64,000 nucleotides of DNA from the NCBI GenBank assembly GCA_031761405.1, contig JASEVX010000003.1, positions 111,054,579 to 111,118,578 of the forward strand. The letters run 5' to 3'. Origin of the DNA: Serripes groenlandicus (taxonomy: Eukaryota > Mollusca > Bivalvia > Cardiida > Cardiidae). Position 1 is the stretch's first letter. Each line of letters begins with the position of its first letter. Under the pieces are notes generated by a model that saw only the letters and a list, made by a program, of their open reading frames with translations, did no database searches and had not been told where the DNA came from. This document shows positions 1 to 11,569 of this stretch, one piece after another. The translations under genes and the position numbers were made by a program.

Positions 1-835
1 TGGTGTGTGATATCCTTGCTATGAAGGAGTGCCGTGCGGGTTACTGGTGTGAGATATTATTGCTATAAAAGAGTGCCGTGTGGGTTACTGGTGTGTGATA
101 TCCTTGCTATGAAGGAGTGCCGTGCGGGTCACTCGTGTGAGATATTATTGCTATAAACGAGTGCCGTGTGGGTTACTGGTGTGTGATATCCTTGCTAGAA
201 AGGAGTGCCGTGCGGGTTAATGGTATTATATATCCTTACTATGAAGGAGTGCTGTGCGAGTTACTGGTGTGAGATATCCTTGCTATGAAGAAGTGCTGTG
301 CGGGTTACTGGTGTGAGATATCCTTGCTATGAAGGAGTGCCGTGCGGGTTACTTGTGTGAGATATTATTGCTATAAAGGAGTGCCGTGCGGGTTACTTGT
401 GTGAGATATTATTGCTATAAAGGAGTGCCGTACGGGTTACTGGTTTGAGATATCCTTGCTATGAAGTAGTACCGTGTGGGTTACGGGTGCTAAATACCCT
501 TGATATAGAGGAGTGCCGTATGGGTCACTGGTGTGCGATATCCTTGCTATGAAGGAGTGCCGTGCGGGTTACTAGTGAGAGATATCCTTGCAATAAAGGA
601 TTGCCGTGCTGGTTACTGGTGTGAAATATCCTTGGTATAAAGTAGTGCCGTGTGGGTTTACTGGTGTTACGTATCCTTGATATAAAGGAGTGCCGTATGG
701 GTTACTAGTCTGAGATATCTTTGATGTAAAGGAGTACTGTGTGGGTTACTCTTGTGAGATACCCTTGCTGTGAATGTGTAATGTGCGGGTTACTGGTGTG
801 AGATACCCTTGCTAAGAAGGTTACTGGTGTGACAT
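1..835. repeat. 44-bp tandem repeat array (left edge open)
   Basis: About 19 imperfect units of 44 bp run from the first base. The core reads like gatatccttgctatgaagg followed by agtgccgtgcgggttactg. Two variants alternate irregularly: one has atccttgctatgaagg, the other attattgctataaagg. The array is cut by the window edge, so its full length is unknown. No coding signal was seen. Confidence 0.93.
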
Positions 836-910
836 ATCCGGGTCGATACTTTACGAACGCAGAGTCCACAATGTTGATTTTACTCGCGGGACGGCTAATA
901 TACTAACGCC
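836..910. repeat. Fragment of the GAGCCGTCCCGCGAG foldback element
   Basis: This stretch has the right-hand end of the dispersed foldback family seen complete at 45340-45600: a gtcgatactttacg block, an agagtccacaatgttg block and cgcgggacggct. It directly abuts the 44-bp array. Confidence 0.7.
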
Positions 911-1127
911 ATATGTTGCAAAGCCTTTTAAAGTCGTCCGTGCATCTAATTGTCATTAGATCCGATCCCCAAACTCTACGATGTTCACCGAGTCTGTGGT
1001 AATGGATAATTAAACAGCTGAAGGAAAATATACACGACAAATAATTTCAACTCTCACACAAATGGATTCAATATTGTACACAAAATATCTTACCAATTGT
1101 CTAGTCGGAGTATTTGTTTCATATGAT

Positions 1128-1335
1128 TTTAACCATTACCCTCATACTGACACTTTATTCCTTTTGCAGCCGACGGCATCAAAAAACATTGTGACAAATG
1201 TAGCAATTGCTTAAAACAAATACTTTCTCCTTTTGCCACAATATGATCAGATTTTTCCATTACTCATACCTTCATTTTATTTTCTATGTGTTGCCAAGAT
1301 CTATTCAGAGTCGTCGGTTGCACAGTCGATGCATG
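1128..1335. mobile_element. Degenerate copy of the TTAACCCTTTCCC palindromic MITE
   Basis: It has ttaaccattaccctcat at the left, a cagccgacgg block, acattgtgacaaatg, ctccttttgccacaat, and cagagtcgtcggttgca near the right. These parts match in order the intact copies at 50100-50329 and 33215-33443, but with many substitutions. Confidence 0.55.
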
Positions 1336-1399
1336 CAGGAAAGCAGAATCATGTTGATGAACGCGAGCTGAAAAAGCTCGTGCTATAATCTTTCAACCA

Positions 1400-2275
1400 A
1401 TAACAATATAAGTGGCCTCGCTTCTTGGCCCCCAGGGTTGCGGGGACAGACTTTCGACTGATATGCTAGTACCAGGATAAGAATTCGAACTCCCGTACAG
1501 CCATTCTTTATTTCCGAGTGTTGTTATGCGGAGAACTGGTGCGATGCGAGTCATCCAGGAAACACACGTTAGGTGGACTGGCCGCCGTTATATAACAAAA
1601 AAGGGTTTGAAAACAGCGTGAAGCATAAATCATTTAAACAGCGAATCAATCGCAAGATCGGCCTTTTCGAAAGTAGAGTGTAAACAATTCTACCCTCTGT
1701 TGTTCTTATTTATGAAGAATTAGCGTTGTCTTCGTTAATGATCTATCCTCTTATGTATCATGGCTCGTCTGTCATGGTTGGCCATTCATTATTTCCGATT
1801 TGTGTTATGCGGAGTACTGGTGCTATGCGAATAACGAAACAAAGGTTAGGTGAGCTGGCCGCCGTGATTTAACCTTTGAAAACAGCGTGAAACACAAATC
1901 AATCAATCAGCAAAATGGGCCTAATCTAGAAAAGAGTGTTAACCATTGTAGATTTATGAATAACGTTGTCTTCGTTTATTCTCTACCCTCTTATTTATCA
2001 AGTCTCGTCTGGAATTGTTTGCGGCTCTTCGTAAACAGCGTTGGTCATTCCAAAGACTTTAAACATGATAGAAATGGCTGCACTGCTTTGCACTCAGAGT
2101 TACGGGGTGACCATTACGACTGTCTTACTCGTGTCAGAATTATTGGACCAGTAGTACTGGTAACTTACCCAGGAAACATCGTGATATAACTGAAAACGTG
2201 TTGAAAACGGCGCCAAACACAACACAATCAAACAATCGATCGTAAACAGCGCAACTCACATGCTTATACATTTTA
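1400..2275 (+). repeat. Cluster of degraded SINE 3' ends (about three copies)
   Basis: The motif order tatgcggagtactggtg, aggtgaactggccgccgtg, atataac, gaaaacagcgtgaa, then CAAT-type tails recurs at about 1510-1640, 1800-1915 and 2150-2240. This is the 3' half, in plus orientation, of the tRNA-derived SINE family seen elsewhere on the minus strand (10612-10881, 40355-40640). The tRNA-like heads are absent or too decayed to see. Confidence 0.65.
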
Positions 2276-3281
2276 TGACGTAATATCTTACGTTTCTGCT
2301 GCATGACATCTACATCATTTGTTAGGGGTGAAACGCATCGCAATGTGGACGAAATATTTATAAATAATGGCTCATCAGTTAAATCTAACAGCTTTTTTCA
2401 GACTTAGAGAACCCAGGACGAACGTCCCCAGTGAATTCAAAAGACATATCGGGTGTTATTGCGCCAAAAAAGTAAGTTTGATTGTTTTTCCAAAATACTT
2501 TACTAGAGACATCAATGGCTGAGACGGATTTATATTGGTATGACTGTTTCTGTGTGGTCTGAACACAATCAAAAAAATGTTTTTCTGAGTGATAAAGGAT
2601 GTGACAATTATCGAAAATGACTCTTAAAAAGGCACATTGAATGTCAGGATCACGGCGATGCTTTAAAGGAATCCACCCTGCGGCTAAACATGATTAATGT
2701 AAGTATAAAAACATCTTGCAAAACAGTTAAATCTTAAGAATTCAAAAATGCGTGATTGATTTCAATTTGAAAGCATCAGTGGCGGATTTACGGGGGGGGG
2801 GGGGGGGGGCTCGAAGGGCACAAAGGGCCCGTGACTCCACCCACCAGTTGGTAAGCACGTTAAGTTTATGGGGCACACATTTGTTGGTTGAATATTAACC
2901 TTGAATGAAAATAAATTAATGTTCGTATATATTAAACGACAATACAGCAAAAGTGTTGGATCGAGCAATTATTAGCTGAATTGAGAGGAACCTCGGCAGT
3001 GTTCTTGGTCTTCGAGGGGTTAAACTCTTCGTAACCGTCTATAACCTTGCATCCCCATAACTCTTGTTTTATATGGATAATTTCTAAAATAGTAAAGTGT
3101 ACAAATAGCTCTCTATATGCAGACTATAATCAATGCATCTCTATTATTTTTATTTTATTTTTGCTTTTTTAATATCAACTCAAGAAATAAAATTTGAAAA
3201 ACCTATCACTTGTCGATGGTATTTAATTATTTAATAAATAAACTTTAGAAACATAATACGCTGATTAACCGCGAGTCCGTG
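2276..3281. other. No gene seen; contains an 18-base poly-G run
   Basis: About 1 kb of AT-rich sequence. The only notable structure is an uninterrupted run of 18 G at 2792-2809, following a gtggcggattta motif that also occurs near 61824. This suggests a dispersed element with a G-rich internal tract. Confidence 0.6.
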
Positions 3282-3679
3282 TCCTGTCCTGGTCATGTCA
3301 CCAATACAGGAAGGCGTTTCAGGAAACTGCAGCTATTGCTGAATCCGTCGGCAGAGTATCCGGTTTTTTTTGTTGCCGACAGACACGCCGTAGCAACACC
3401 ACCGCTGACACTCCGGAGGAATATTATAAGCGTTTTATATATATCCCATTCTTGGATCATCTACTCCATAACTCCAATAACTCCTCCAACGAGTTATCCC
3501 CACTTCAGCAGCGGGCTGTTACGACATTCTTCCACCAAGGTGATATAGCACTAAACGACGAGTCACTAGACTTTATCATGGTAGACCTGCCCTCGGACGA
3601 AAATCGGGTGTTGATGAATAAATGGGATGATGTATCACCCTTATCTAACCGACCAGTCCGCCATTGGCCACTTGATTAA
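3282..3679 (+). mobile_element. hAT-type transposase remnant (P52rIPK/ZMYM-like C-terminal region)
   Basis: One frame is open from about 3282 to a TAA at 3679. It contains KAFQETAAIAESVGR, then CCRQTRRSNTTADTPEEYY and FIYIPFLDHLLHNSN. The pattern RQT-x-RSN followed by P-x-EYY and IPFLDHL is characteristic of the region before the hAT dimerisation domain in animal hAT-family transposases, including those annotated as 52 kDa repressor of PKR inhibitor-like. About 130 residues survive. The N-terminal half, catalytic residues and C-terminal dimerisation motif were not found, so this is a dead fragment. The family call is by motif recall, not a search. Confidence 0.7.
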
Positions 3680-4835
3680 ATAATGTGATCCGAAGATGTA
3701 TTCGAATGTCCCCATAATTCGTCGGGTAACAATCACATTTTCGGCGTTAAATTGCAAGTTCGATCGAATCGAGTAACTTCTAACTCGGCCTTAAATTCTG
3801 ATGCGGCATTTTGCATCACACATAAATCGGTCGATGTCTCGCCGATGTCCGGCCTGGCATCGCACACATCAGGTGAGCTCCGCGCCAGACAATCCATATA
3901 TTGGCCAGCCTCTGAGACGCCGACGGGTCCTGCCCGGCGTCCGACCGCCTTGGCGACGCCCAGTCAAACATCGGCCGAGGCCAGGTTGGCGTTTGACCGA
4001 CCACCCACTCTGGCTTGCAGGTTATACAATCAACTCATTGCATCATCGATCAGATTATCAAACTTCAAACCTGGTCCAGTCAGGCATCGCTCATATCGGG
4101 TGACCCAATGAACACAGACAATCCATTTATCGAGCAGGCGCCTCCAAGATGCCTCTCGGACGCAAGCCGGGCCCGCTGTCCTGTTTCTTCGTTTCGTAGA
4201 GTGCTCCTAGAGAAATTTCAAAGTGTATGAAGAAGGTCAGAGGAGCGCATTTATATATTCCTCATCCAGATTGACAAACGGCCGCCAGTTCGTGCCCGTT
4301 GATCGCTGGGCACTCAACAGACCAACTACAAATACCCGTATAGCCGCCGTATCGCCTGTAGGGATTGACCGACACCCTGCCCTATACCAAATATACCGAT
4401 AGCATTTCCTGGAAAGTCGCCGATCGCCGGCCAGCGACCCCGGGCCTCGTCATAGCAGGGTGCGTGGCACTTTTAATTGTCACTGTGACCACCCTTTCCC
4501 GCGATCTTTCGCCGACCTCTAAAAAGGCTTTTTACGCCGTCCGATGCCTCAAAATCGCACACGCCGCCCGGCCTACGCTTTTAACTGTGACTTAGGTATT
4601 ATCATGAGCAACTTAGTCTGTCGCACCTTATATATTTACAAAACGCTTATACGTGTTTTCTTCCGTTTTGAATAAAGAAATTATTTAAATTCCATATATT
4701 CAATCTACAACTTCTTCGGAAACAAAACTGTTCTTATACACAACTTTCTAGTATGTACACTGGTAATGTGTATTGGCTATAAGTATGTCATATTCAATAT
4801 CAAATAAATATATGTAATAACTGTTGAATGAGTGC
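3680..4835. other. Locally GC-rich stretch with no identified gene
   Basis: From about 3740 to 4580 the sequence is clearly richer in G+C than its surroundings, with many cg dinucleotides, for example around 3890-4000. Small open frames occur but none gives a recognisable domain. It directly follows the hAT remnant and could be the rest of that element or a separate insertion. Confidence 0.4.
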
Positions 4836-5317
4836 AAATAGCGAGCAGGATTACTTTGTTATGACGAATTTTGAAATGGTTGCATTTAAAATTTAAAATA
4901 GCGAGCAGGATTACTTTGTTATGACGAATTGAAAATTATTAAATTTAAAATGTCGAGCAGGATTACTTTGTTATGATGAATTGAAAAGTATTACATTTAA
5001 AATAGCGAGCTGGATTACTTTGTTATGACGAATTTTGAAATGGTTGAATTTAAAATAGCGAGAAGGATTACTTTGTTATGACGAATTGAACATTATTAAA
5101 TTTAAAATAGCGAGCAGGATTACTGTGTTATGATGAATTGAAAATTATTCAATTTAGAATAGCGAACAGGATTACTTTGTTATGACAAATTTGGAAAATG
5201 GACGAATTTAAAATGGCGAGCAGGATTACTTTGTTATGAAGAATTTTGAAATGATTGCATTTAAAATATCTAGCAAAATTACTTTGTTATAACAAATTTT
5301 GAAATGTTTGCATTTAA
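4836..5317. repeat. 52-60 bp tandem array (9 copies)
   Basis: Units start with gcgagcaggattactttg, then ttatgacgaatt, then an AT-rich spacer ending tttaaaata. Unit starts lie at 4841, 4901, 4953, 5005, 5058, 5110, 5162, 5216 and 5269. Two more units occur at 7706-7800, on the far side of the Helitron-like coding region. Confidence 0.93.
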
Positions 5318-6896
5318 TACGGGTAAACAAATCGAACTACATTCTTAACAACTGGGACCTGTGGGCCAATGCAGTGTCACTGCATCATGATATTAGCATA
5401 AACTCTGTAAACTTGTACTGGGAACATATGATTAACAGAAATGGATATGCTACTGCACTAGAAATCCAGGCTGCTTGTTTCCTCTTAACGATGAACATCA
5501 ACATTTGGCTGCGTGGAATCACTTACAGTGAAGAATTTAAACGTTTTATGCCACGCTACACTGCGCAAACATATATAACAGATAATTCAAGTTGAATTAT
5601 AAATCTATTACTTCAAAATTCTCACTTCATAGTGTTAACAGGGTTGAATGAGCACAATAACATTGAGTCTGATATAAGCATTTCTTCCAAAAATGATGAT
5701 TGTCATAAAAAAAGGCAAAAAAGGTTACACATGAAAAAATGAGAAAGAAACTATCAACTGATACAACTGCAAATATAGTTGTTAATGAAAACATTGTGGA
5801 AAGAATATCAACACAAACAACTGAACAAAATGAAATTGTTAATGAAAACATTCAAACAACTAAACAAAATGAAGTTGTTCAGGGAAATATTGGTGAAGGT
5901 ATTGATCAATGTAGAGAAATAAAGATCAAAAGTAACAAAACATATAGACATACACATAATTCCTCAAAGAATTGTTCTATTACAGTAAAAGAAGCAGACT
6001 CTTACAATAGATGCAGACAGCTTGGATTACCGTTCTGTTTTTCAGAATTAAATGAAACAAATAAACAAATAACAGCCATACAAAAACTCAATTTAAGAAA
6101 AACAGCACAGGCTCAGAAGAAACTAAACATAACTGTTGATGAATTACCACCACCTGCACCGCCTTCTAACGACAGTCAATACAACAAGGCAATGGATTGC
6201 ATAAGAGCAACTTGATTGCTGTCATGTTTGTAATGAGCGAAGGCTTGAAATGAAAATGTCTAATTACAATTTATGTCTACGTTGCAAATCTGACAAATCA
6301 AGTGTAAAAATGATTTCAGCCCAAAATAATATGGATCCTAAACCAGCACCTGAAGAACTTTTTGATCTTACTCTTGTAGAGCAACAATTAATAGCAAGAT
6401 TAGCCCCAGTCATCAACATTCATTTACTAAAGCATAGAGGTATTGCTGCAAATGGTCATTGCGTAACATTTCCACAAAATGTGAATGAACCAGCTAAGAT
6501 ACTTCCAAGGCTTCCAAGTGAAGTTAAAATCATAAGAATTCGCAAAAAATGGCTCAAACGACACTTCTAAAGAATTCAATGTCCAAAGATCAAAAGTATT
6601 ATGCTGATATTATTATCTGCAAATCTCGTGTAAATGCTCTACCTGAAAATGAACCTTTGGTTATTGATACAGTAGAAACAAGTGATTATAAATGTGACCC
6701 TGACAATGGTCCTGCTTCTGATCAAGTTGACTCTGGTGACGTGGATGGGGAGACAAATTATTGTGTTGGTCTGTCAGATATCGCCTTTAATATTAATAAC
6801 TCCACTATTAATCATGGCTTGCAAAATGAAGGCAGGAACTGGCCAGCCTCATTACTACATGTCTATGTTTACATAAGTGAATATGTATTGTACTAA
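5318..6896 (+). mobile_element. Decayed Helitron coding region: OTU, zinc finger and replicase-upstream domain
   Basis: Three neighbouring frames join into one ancestral protein. From 5318, residues such as LWANAVSLHHD and GYATALEIQAACFLLTMNI resemble an OTU cysteine-protease fold. In a shifted frame at about 5597-5640, INLLLQNSHFIVLTG looks like the OTU catalytic-His segment. A linker follows at 5739-6215. A +1 shift leads to CCHVCNERRLEMKMSN with a later LCLRCK (C-x2-C pairs), then NNMDPKPAPEELFDLT, VEQQLIARLAPV and LPSEVKIIRIRKK (6225-6570). This matches the DUF6570-type region upstream of the Helitron replicase. A further shift gives YYADIIICKSRVNALPE (6596-6650). Rep HUH motifs and helicase are absent. 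With at least three frame breaks it is non-functional. Confidence 0.75.
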
Positions 6897-7705
6897 GTTT
6901 AACTACACCATTTTCTTCTTGAATGTTTGGTAAATGTTAATAAACTCTCCCCTACACTACAGACTCAGTATATCAAATGCATGCACAAAGGGAAATTATT
7001 ATTCTGTTCTTGTTGTGTGGCATGTCAGCTACTAAACTACAGGGTGGTAGTTTAGCTTCAAAACTAGTTTTATTATGTAGCCCATACCCACACAGACAGA
7101 AAATTACAAGCCCCAGCCCTTTCCCATATATTCACACACTTTTTATCACCACTGCAGACAAATTGTGGAAACATTGTGACTAGACGAGAAATTGCTTATG
7201 GCAACTCCTCCTTTTGCCTCAATGCGTTCAACTTGATTCAACATTCATACCCCATTTAAAGAGATTTTCCACAAAGTTGCCTATATAAATTGTTGCAAAT
7301 TTGTCTGCAGCAGATGATTGTATGTAGGAAAGGGTAAATGTATTATCAGCTAACTCCAGTGGTTACAGCTATGTTGTATACATCAAAATCAATACCAAAA
7401 TTAATTCTTAAGTTTTTGTTTGTTTCATTTTCATTTAGTTCAACGGTCATTCTTTTGGACCATTTAGATCATTTTTCAAAATTCAAAATTTGGCTCTTAA
7501 AGAGGTGGCCTCCCCGTGGCTAGAGCTGGGCAGCATTATATCTATTACAGGTAAAATGTTGGCAAACTGCCTCTTTCAATCATACTTAATTTCATCTTTA
7601 ATAGAAAAGACTTTATTAAATGTTTTAGATAGTTAAATCATTGGTAATTATGTTTGTGGTAAACCAATCCATTTTTTGGCCCGCATTAGGTCCCACCTAT
7701 ATTCA
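6897..7705. other. No gene seen; contains a degenerate palindromic MITE
   Basis: About 7115-7335 has ccctttcccatatattcacac, a gcagacaaattg block, attgcttatggcaactcctccttttgcc, and ctgcagcagatgattgtatgtaggaaagggt split over the right end. This is the order of the TTAACCCTTTCCC MITE with internal decay. The remainder holds no recognisable coding sequence. Confidence 0.5.
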
Positions 7706-7800
7706 TATTAGCGAATAGGATTACTTTGTTATGAATAATTTTAAAATGGATGGATTTAAAATGGCGAGCAGGATTTCTTTGCTATGAAAAATTTTGAAAT
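7706..7800. repeat. Two outlying units of the 52-60 bp repeat
   Basis: tagcgaataggattactttg and ggcgagcaggatttctttg start two units of the array at 4836-5317. They lie 2.4 kb away on the opposite flank of the Helitron-like segment. The array was either split by insertion or is part of the element itself. Confidence 0.85.
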
Positions 7801-9249
7801 TTTGATATTTGTTACTTCGGAACTCCTAGAGCATTTCTGTCAATGATTCCATCTGAATAATGCAATCGTTGGTACAAACCTTGCGACCACTCCACGTTCA
7901 ATGTAGCAGTGCATTACCCCCGCAGTATGTAAGGGTTCTTTTCCTACTGCTACCGTTACCTTTCATTGAAAGCAGGTCAGATGTGTAATACGAAAAAAAA
8001 TCATAAATGTTTTTTTCGCTTATAGGTAACATGTGTGAGATATATGTTTCTTTTTTTTTTCAATAACCCATGAAGCTTTCTGAAATGAAACTGGAAAAAT
8101 CCATGGGGGCCGCCATTTTGGATATGTATAAAAAGCAGACGTAAAACACAGATTGAAAATTATTGTCGGCTTTTTAATCATTTTTTTTTTAAATCGGTAT
8201 TTTGGGTATGTATAAAATGAGCAGAAAAACACGGATTGAAAATTATTGTCGTCTTTTTAATCATTTTCTTTTTGAAATCGATATTCAAGATCATTAAAGT
8301 GTTATGTTATGTGGGAATTATCATTTGTACGAAAAGTTAAAAATAAATGGAAATCTGTAAGAAATATGTTTTCCCGTTCGTCAAAAAAACGACAGCATTA
8401 GCCTTCTACGCCCGAAACTAAATTTTGACTGTATCGTAGCCAAAGAAGGACGTGACGTCATTTCCGTTACACTTCATCTTGGCGTAACGTCAATGGAGCG
8501 ACGTCGTTTACCGCAAAAAAGTGGTATCAACATGAAAGACCCCAAATTCCTATACATGAGCTATTGACTCACTCATTCAAAGTATAATTATTTATCAAAC
8601 ATTGTGGCAAAAGGATAACTTTCTCATAAGGAGCAATTGTTCTTGTTGCGACAATCATTTCCTAAATCGTCTGTTGCATAGGCCTCAGAAACCGTCTCTA
8701 ATAGGGAAAGGGTTTAGCAGAAATGTGACCCCTTACATAATTTGTTCCAGTCATATTGACTGCTTGAAAAAGGCAGTCGCTAGGTGGCATCAGAAAAGGG
8801 CTGATCTTTTTGTTTCTTTACCATAATGCAGGTGATCGATTAAGGATCATCTTGGCATCATGTTTTAACCTCGTTCATTATAAACGTATTCCTTGATTTT
8901 CTGAAAGTCTTTACTTTATTATTTTCTGTTCGTAATAATAGACGACAGCAATACGAATTGCAAATATGTTTTGATAATGCAAGACACATGACATTAACAT
9001 TATGATTGTCTAGTCAATTACTTATAAATCCTTTTTTATGGCCAAACTATGCTCTTTAATTTTTGTTTATAATTATTTTGCGTTTTTTCGTAAATAGGTA
9101 GCACCTATAGATATATTATGTTGCTATACATACAAGGCACAGGTCAATGAATTGAAAACATTATAGTGGGCGTGATATTATTTTGAAATAATGGTTGGCC
9201 GTCTATCAAAGAAGAAACGGTAGCAAGAACAAGATTACGTTGACTAACA
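7801..9249. other. No gene seen; an 82-bp duplication and MITE remains
   Basis: Two adjacent copies of a segment lie at about 8117-8198 and 8199-8282. Both contain atgtataaaa, attgaaaattattgtcg and tttttaatcattttt. A degraded palindromic MITE lies at about 8600-8720, with acattgtggcaaaaggataa and atagggaaagggttt. The rest is AT-rich without a coding signal. Confidence 0.6.
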
Positions 9250-9430
9250 CTTAACCACATACAACATAATCTGAAGTAGACGACTTTGAAAACATCGAAA
9301 TTATCGAAAATCTCTATGAAATGAAATAATGATAATGGGACGATTAATTGGTAACGCGAAAGAGGAACATTAGGTTATTGCGACTAGCCAATAGCCTGAT
9401 CACCTCGCGTCTCTGCATAGTCTGACCAGA
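9250..9430. mobile_element. Degenerate palindromic MITE
   Basis: acttaaccacatacaac, then agtagacgactttgaaaaca, then aaaatctctatgaaat match the left half of the TTAACCCTTTCCC MITE family. The right half is poorly preserved. Confidence 0.45.
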
Positions 9431-9669
9431 AAAGTTATCGCTTGCAATCGCATGGCACAATACTTCTAGAAGCATCTGGGAAATTTCCCCTAGAAGAGAC
9501 TATATGCTATTTATAGTATAGGGAAGTTGAAACTTACACGTTCTGATTTAGATATAAGACTTGGTAAAGTATAACATAACAATAACTAAAATTTTGATTT
9601 TTAAGAATTTTATTTAACTGTGCTAAGGAGAGTTCGAAAAAAAGCATGCGTCGCCGCTATATCAGTAAA

Positions 9670-9880
9670 TTAACCCTTTCCTACATATAGACGCCTCTGC
9701 AGCAGTCGACCCTTGAAGTATTTGTACCAAAAGGAGAAATTGCTCATAATAAGCCGAATCTCAATTTGCTACAATGATTTAAACTCTATTAAATACTACT
9801 ACTATCATTTATAGAGATTTTCTATATTTTGGACTTCAAATTCGTCTGCTGCAGATTGTTTGTATGTTGAAAAGGGTTAA
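9670..9880. mobile_element. TTAACCCTTTCCC palindromic MITE copy
   Basis: It starts ttaaccctttcctacatata with the block cctctgcagcag, and ends gtctgctgcagattg, then gaaaagggttaa. The internal order (aaaaggagaaattgctcata, agagattttctat) agrees with other copies. The termini are inverted complements of each other. Confidence 0.85.
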
Positions 9881-10430
9881 AGTACGGCTGACTGAAGACA
9901 GTGAGTGATACACATGTTTACCCTTCAAAGGCAGGCAACACAACTATCTAAAATAAAGTCTAAAATACAAAACAAACATCTTATGATATTTCTTCCCGGG
10001 AAGCGCACAATGCATTTTATGAAATATGTGTACTTATGTGCGATATTTGATTTTGTCAAAGTGTTTTCAAAGGATCATTTGATTTACGCTATAACTGAAT
10101 AATTGGGTTGATGGTAAATTATTCATCTAACGTAAATGTTCGCGCCCGTCCATGGGAAAAGGTTGGTTTTCGTTAACATATATATAATGTGTGTATATTA
10201 CCTATACAAACGTGTTGAAAGCGTGTTTAGATTTGTGATAATACTGAGCAAATGTGCAGGATGAACTGAACCTACTTTATTCAAAATTGCCAATGTGATT
10301 CTTTTCCAATGGGCGAGCTCATATCCCAATATTGCTTATGGTGATGTATATTCCCAACCAATCGGGTATGATTGTCTTGAATATATTGTGTTGCTATTAT
10401 ATGTAGATTAGCAAATGCCGCGTTAATAAC
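9881..10430. other. No gene seen
   Basis: AT-rich sequence between a MITE and a SINE. A 65-codon frame near 9905 has no recognisable domain and no splice context. Confidence 0.5.
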
Positions 10431-10439
10431 AAATGTTAT

Positions 10440-10930
10440 TATCTGATATATATCTGATTTGAGTTATTGGGGTTTTACGCCGTTTTCAAAATGATTTCAG
10501 TTATATAACGGCGACAGTTCACTTATTCATGATCCCTGGGTAAACAAACCAGTACTAGGCTAGGATATGTGCCTTGCCCAAGTGCACTCCACCATGACCG
10601 TAGCGTCTGGATTTGTTTGTTTGTTTGTTTGGAGTTTAACGCCGCTTTCAACAGCTTTGGTCATATCACGGCGGTCAGTGCACCTACCCATGTTTTCCTG
10701 GTTTTCCCACACCAGTACTTACACAACATTCTTTCGAAGCCACTGACTACTTTCTCACATAGATCAGAGGTGAGAGGCAATGGAAAACATCGCCCGAAAG
10801 AACGCGCCGCAACCGGGTATCGAACCCGTGACCTCCAGATCACGAGTCAGATACGCTACCAATTGAGCTACCCGGCCGGGCCCGTAGCGTCTGGAGTAAT
10901 GGTACGTAGTCAATGGTAAAATTTGGGTTA
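10440..10930 (-). mobile_element. Older SINE (type A) interrupted by a younger SINE
   Basis: The segment 10450-10611 contains ggggttttacgccgttttc, cacttattcatgatccctg, ggtaaacaaaccagtac and gtgccttgcccaagtgcac. This is the reverse complement of the SINE at 32985-33203. It is split by the insertion at 10612-10881 and resumes at 10896. Confidence 0.7.
10612..10881 (-). mobile_element. tRNA-derived SINE (type B) with a 14-bp target-site duplication
   Basis: On the minus strand the head is GGGTAGCTCAATTGGTAGCG (A box), followed by GGTTCGATACC (B box), a pol III promoter of tRNA type. The body then runs through a CACCAGTACT-type segment to a (CAAA)n tail, seen on plus as (tttg)n at 10612. The 14-mer ccgtagcgtctgga occurs at both 10598-10611 and 10882-10895, defining the insertion. 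The tRNA acceptor and anticodon stems do not pair well, so this is a SINE and not a tRNA gene. Confidence 0.9.
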
Positions 10931-10999
10931 CTAGCTAATTTGCATACTACACATTCATTCTTGGAATCGTATGGTGTATTCGTGAATGCACGTACCATG

Positions 11000-11560
11000 A
11001 CCTGAAGCGTGTGACTTGGTCGTTTGATTCATTTTGCTAGTTTCCTTTCATAAATTTACTATTTGGAGTAAAACGTGTGTGTTTGTGTTTGTAGAAGTGG
11101 TTTTGCAGATGATTCTAATATAGTGTGTTACAGTTTAACTGTGTATCAATTGTGTTTCATGACGATTCAATATGTGATTTAAAAGGATATTTTGAAGTGA
11201 CTGATCCGTTGAACTGTTGTTGATTGGTATGTTAATCTATATTGCTTTACTTAGAGATTGTTAGAGCTTCTATTCGATTGGATCAGTTAATTTGCAAGAC
11301 AAAGTTTTATGAGATTCAAAAGCAAAAGAAGACAGTTAAAGATGTGATAATTGTATAAAACATAATTACATTTTAACTATAAAAACGAATCTGAAAAAAA
11401 GAAAAAAGTGCTAAAATTTTAATTATAATACATTTTCAGGAGTTGACAACTTTATTTACAAAGTATACAAATGGTGAGCTTAATGGGCAACTGTCCCTTA
11501 GTTTAATCTGCAGTTATTTGCAACAGATGTGCATTGTGTTTAATGACAACATAGTTTTCA
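11000..11560. other. No gene seen
   Basis: AT-rich sequence without a coding or repeat signal that I can support. Confidence 0.5.
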
Positions 11561-11569
11561 AATGACAAC

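Noticed and set aside
3752..4111. 119- and 100-codon frames
   Set aside because: They lie in a GC-rich stretch where stop codons are rarer; no domain, no splice sites.
10805..10880. Possible tRNA gene on the minus strand
   Set aside because: A and B boxes are clear, but acceptor and anticodon stems do not pair, and the sequence is part of a SINE with a target-site duplication.
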